The notes under the pieces are model-generated. The model was not told the origin of the DNA and did no database searches. It worked only from the letters and a program-made list of their open reading frames with translations. A DNA stretch of 7,270 nt from Bifidobacteriaceae bacterium (GTDB taxonomy: Bacteria; Actinomycetota; Actinomycetes; Actinomycetales; WQXJ01), in contig JAISCU010000301.1 in NCBI GenBank assembly GCA_031265345.1, positions 1-7,270 of the forward strand, read 5' to 3'. The position numbers and the translations under genes were made by a program. Positions 7,256-7,270 of this stretch are shown piece after piece (positions within the stretch are counted from its first letter, which is position 1; every line of letters starts with the position of its first letter).

Positions 7256-7264
7256 TTATCCCGA
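7256..7264 (+). repeat. Right-end copy of the RIT terminal motif
   Basis: TTATCCCGA here is the exact reverse complement of TCGGGATAA at 3949-3957, and differs by one base from the TTATTCCGA copies at 3851 and 3894. It starts 9 bp after the third recombinase's stop and is probably the first motif of the element's right-end array, most of which is cut off. Confidence 0.5.
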
Positions 7265-7270
7265 TGCCCG

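Larger units (their letters stand above)
3851..7270 (+). mobile_element. RIT (Recombinase In Trio) element, right end beyond the window
   Basis: Three adjacent, non-identical tyrosine recombinase genes read in one direction with 4-nt overlaps; this is the defining arrangement of RIT elements. A roughly 200-bp non-coding left end with repeated and inverted 9-bp motifs precedes them. The mirror motif TTATCCCGA appears at 7256-7264 after the third gene, as expected for terminal inverted repeats. The left limit is placed where similarity of the interrupted nuclease ends (3850-3852). It could lie some 20 bp further right if the target shared sequence with the element. The right limit is not seen; the element continues past 7270. 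No cargo gene is visible. The window alone does not reveal how the three recombinases share the strand exchanges. Confidence 0.85.

Noticed and set aside
1..7270. CRISPR array, tRNA or rRNA
   Set aside because: No regularly spaced repeats longer than about 10 bp and no cloverleaf or rRNA-like segments were seen on either strand.

Overview
This is a high-GC window with third positions rich in G and C and long spurious open frames on both strands. It most likely comes from an actinobacterium, an assignment inferred from base composition and protein style only. It holds two blocks, transcribed away from each other.

Block 1 (about 1-3850, minus strand) is a tightly overlapped run that I read as a DISARM anti-phage locus. 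In transcription order it has the 3' part of a YhcG/DUF1016-type PDDEXK nuclease gene, drmA, drmB, and the first 35 codons of drmC, cut by the window edge. Almost every gene is damaged. The nuclease has lost its N-terminal part. DrmA keeps its N-terminal domain and its post-helicase C-terminal domain, but the helicase core between them is gone by what looks like a clean in-frame deletion near 2750. drmB is frameshifted near 697-700, just before its DUF1998 region. Start/stop overlaps are intact throughout (8 nt nuclease/drmA, TGATG drmA/drmB, 8 nt drmB/drmC), so the operon plan survives while the proteins do not. No methylase or SNF2 (DrmD-type) gene is in view, so the DISARM class cannot be settled.

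Block 2 (about 3851-7270, plus strand) is a RIT (Recombinase In Trio) element: three consecutive, different tyrosine recombinases joined by 4-nt ATGA overlaps. Its left end is a roughly 200-bp non-coding region with several copies of a 9-bp motif, TTATTCCGA or its complement. A one-mismatch version, TTATCCCGA, appears just after the third recombinase, where the window ends. The left end abuts the nuclease gene at the point where family similarity stops, so the element most likely jumped into that gene and cut it in two.

Together the window looks like a decaying defence island: a DISARM operon disabled by an in-frame deletion, a frameshift and a recombinase-trio insertion. A less likely but testable reading is that the helicase-less DrmA is a maintained variant.
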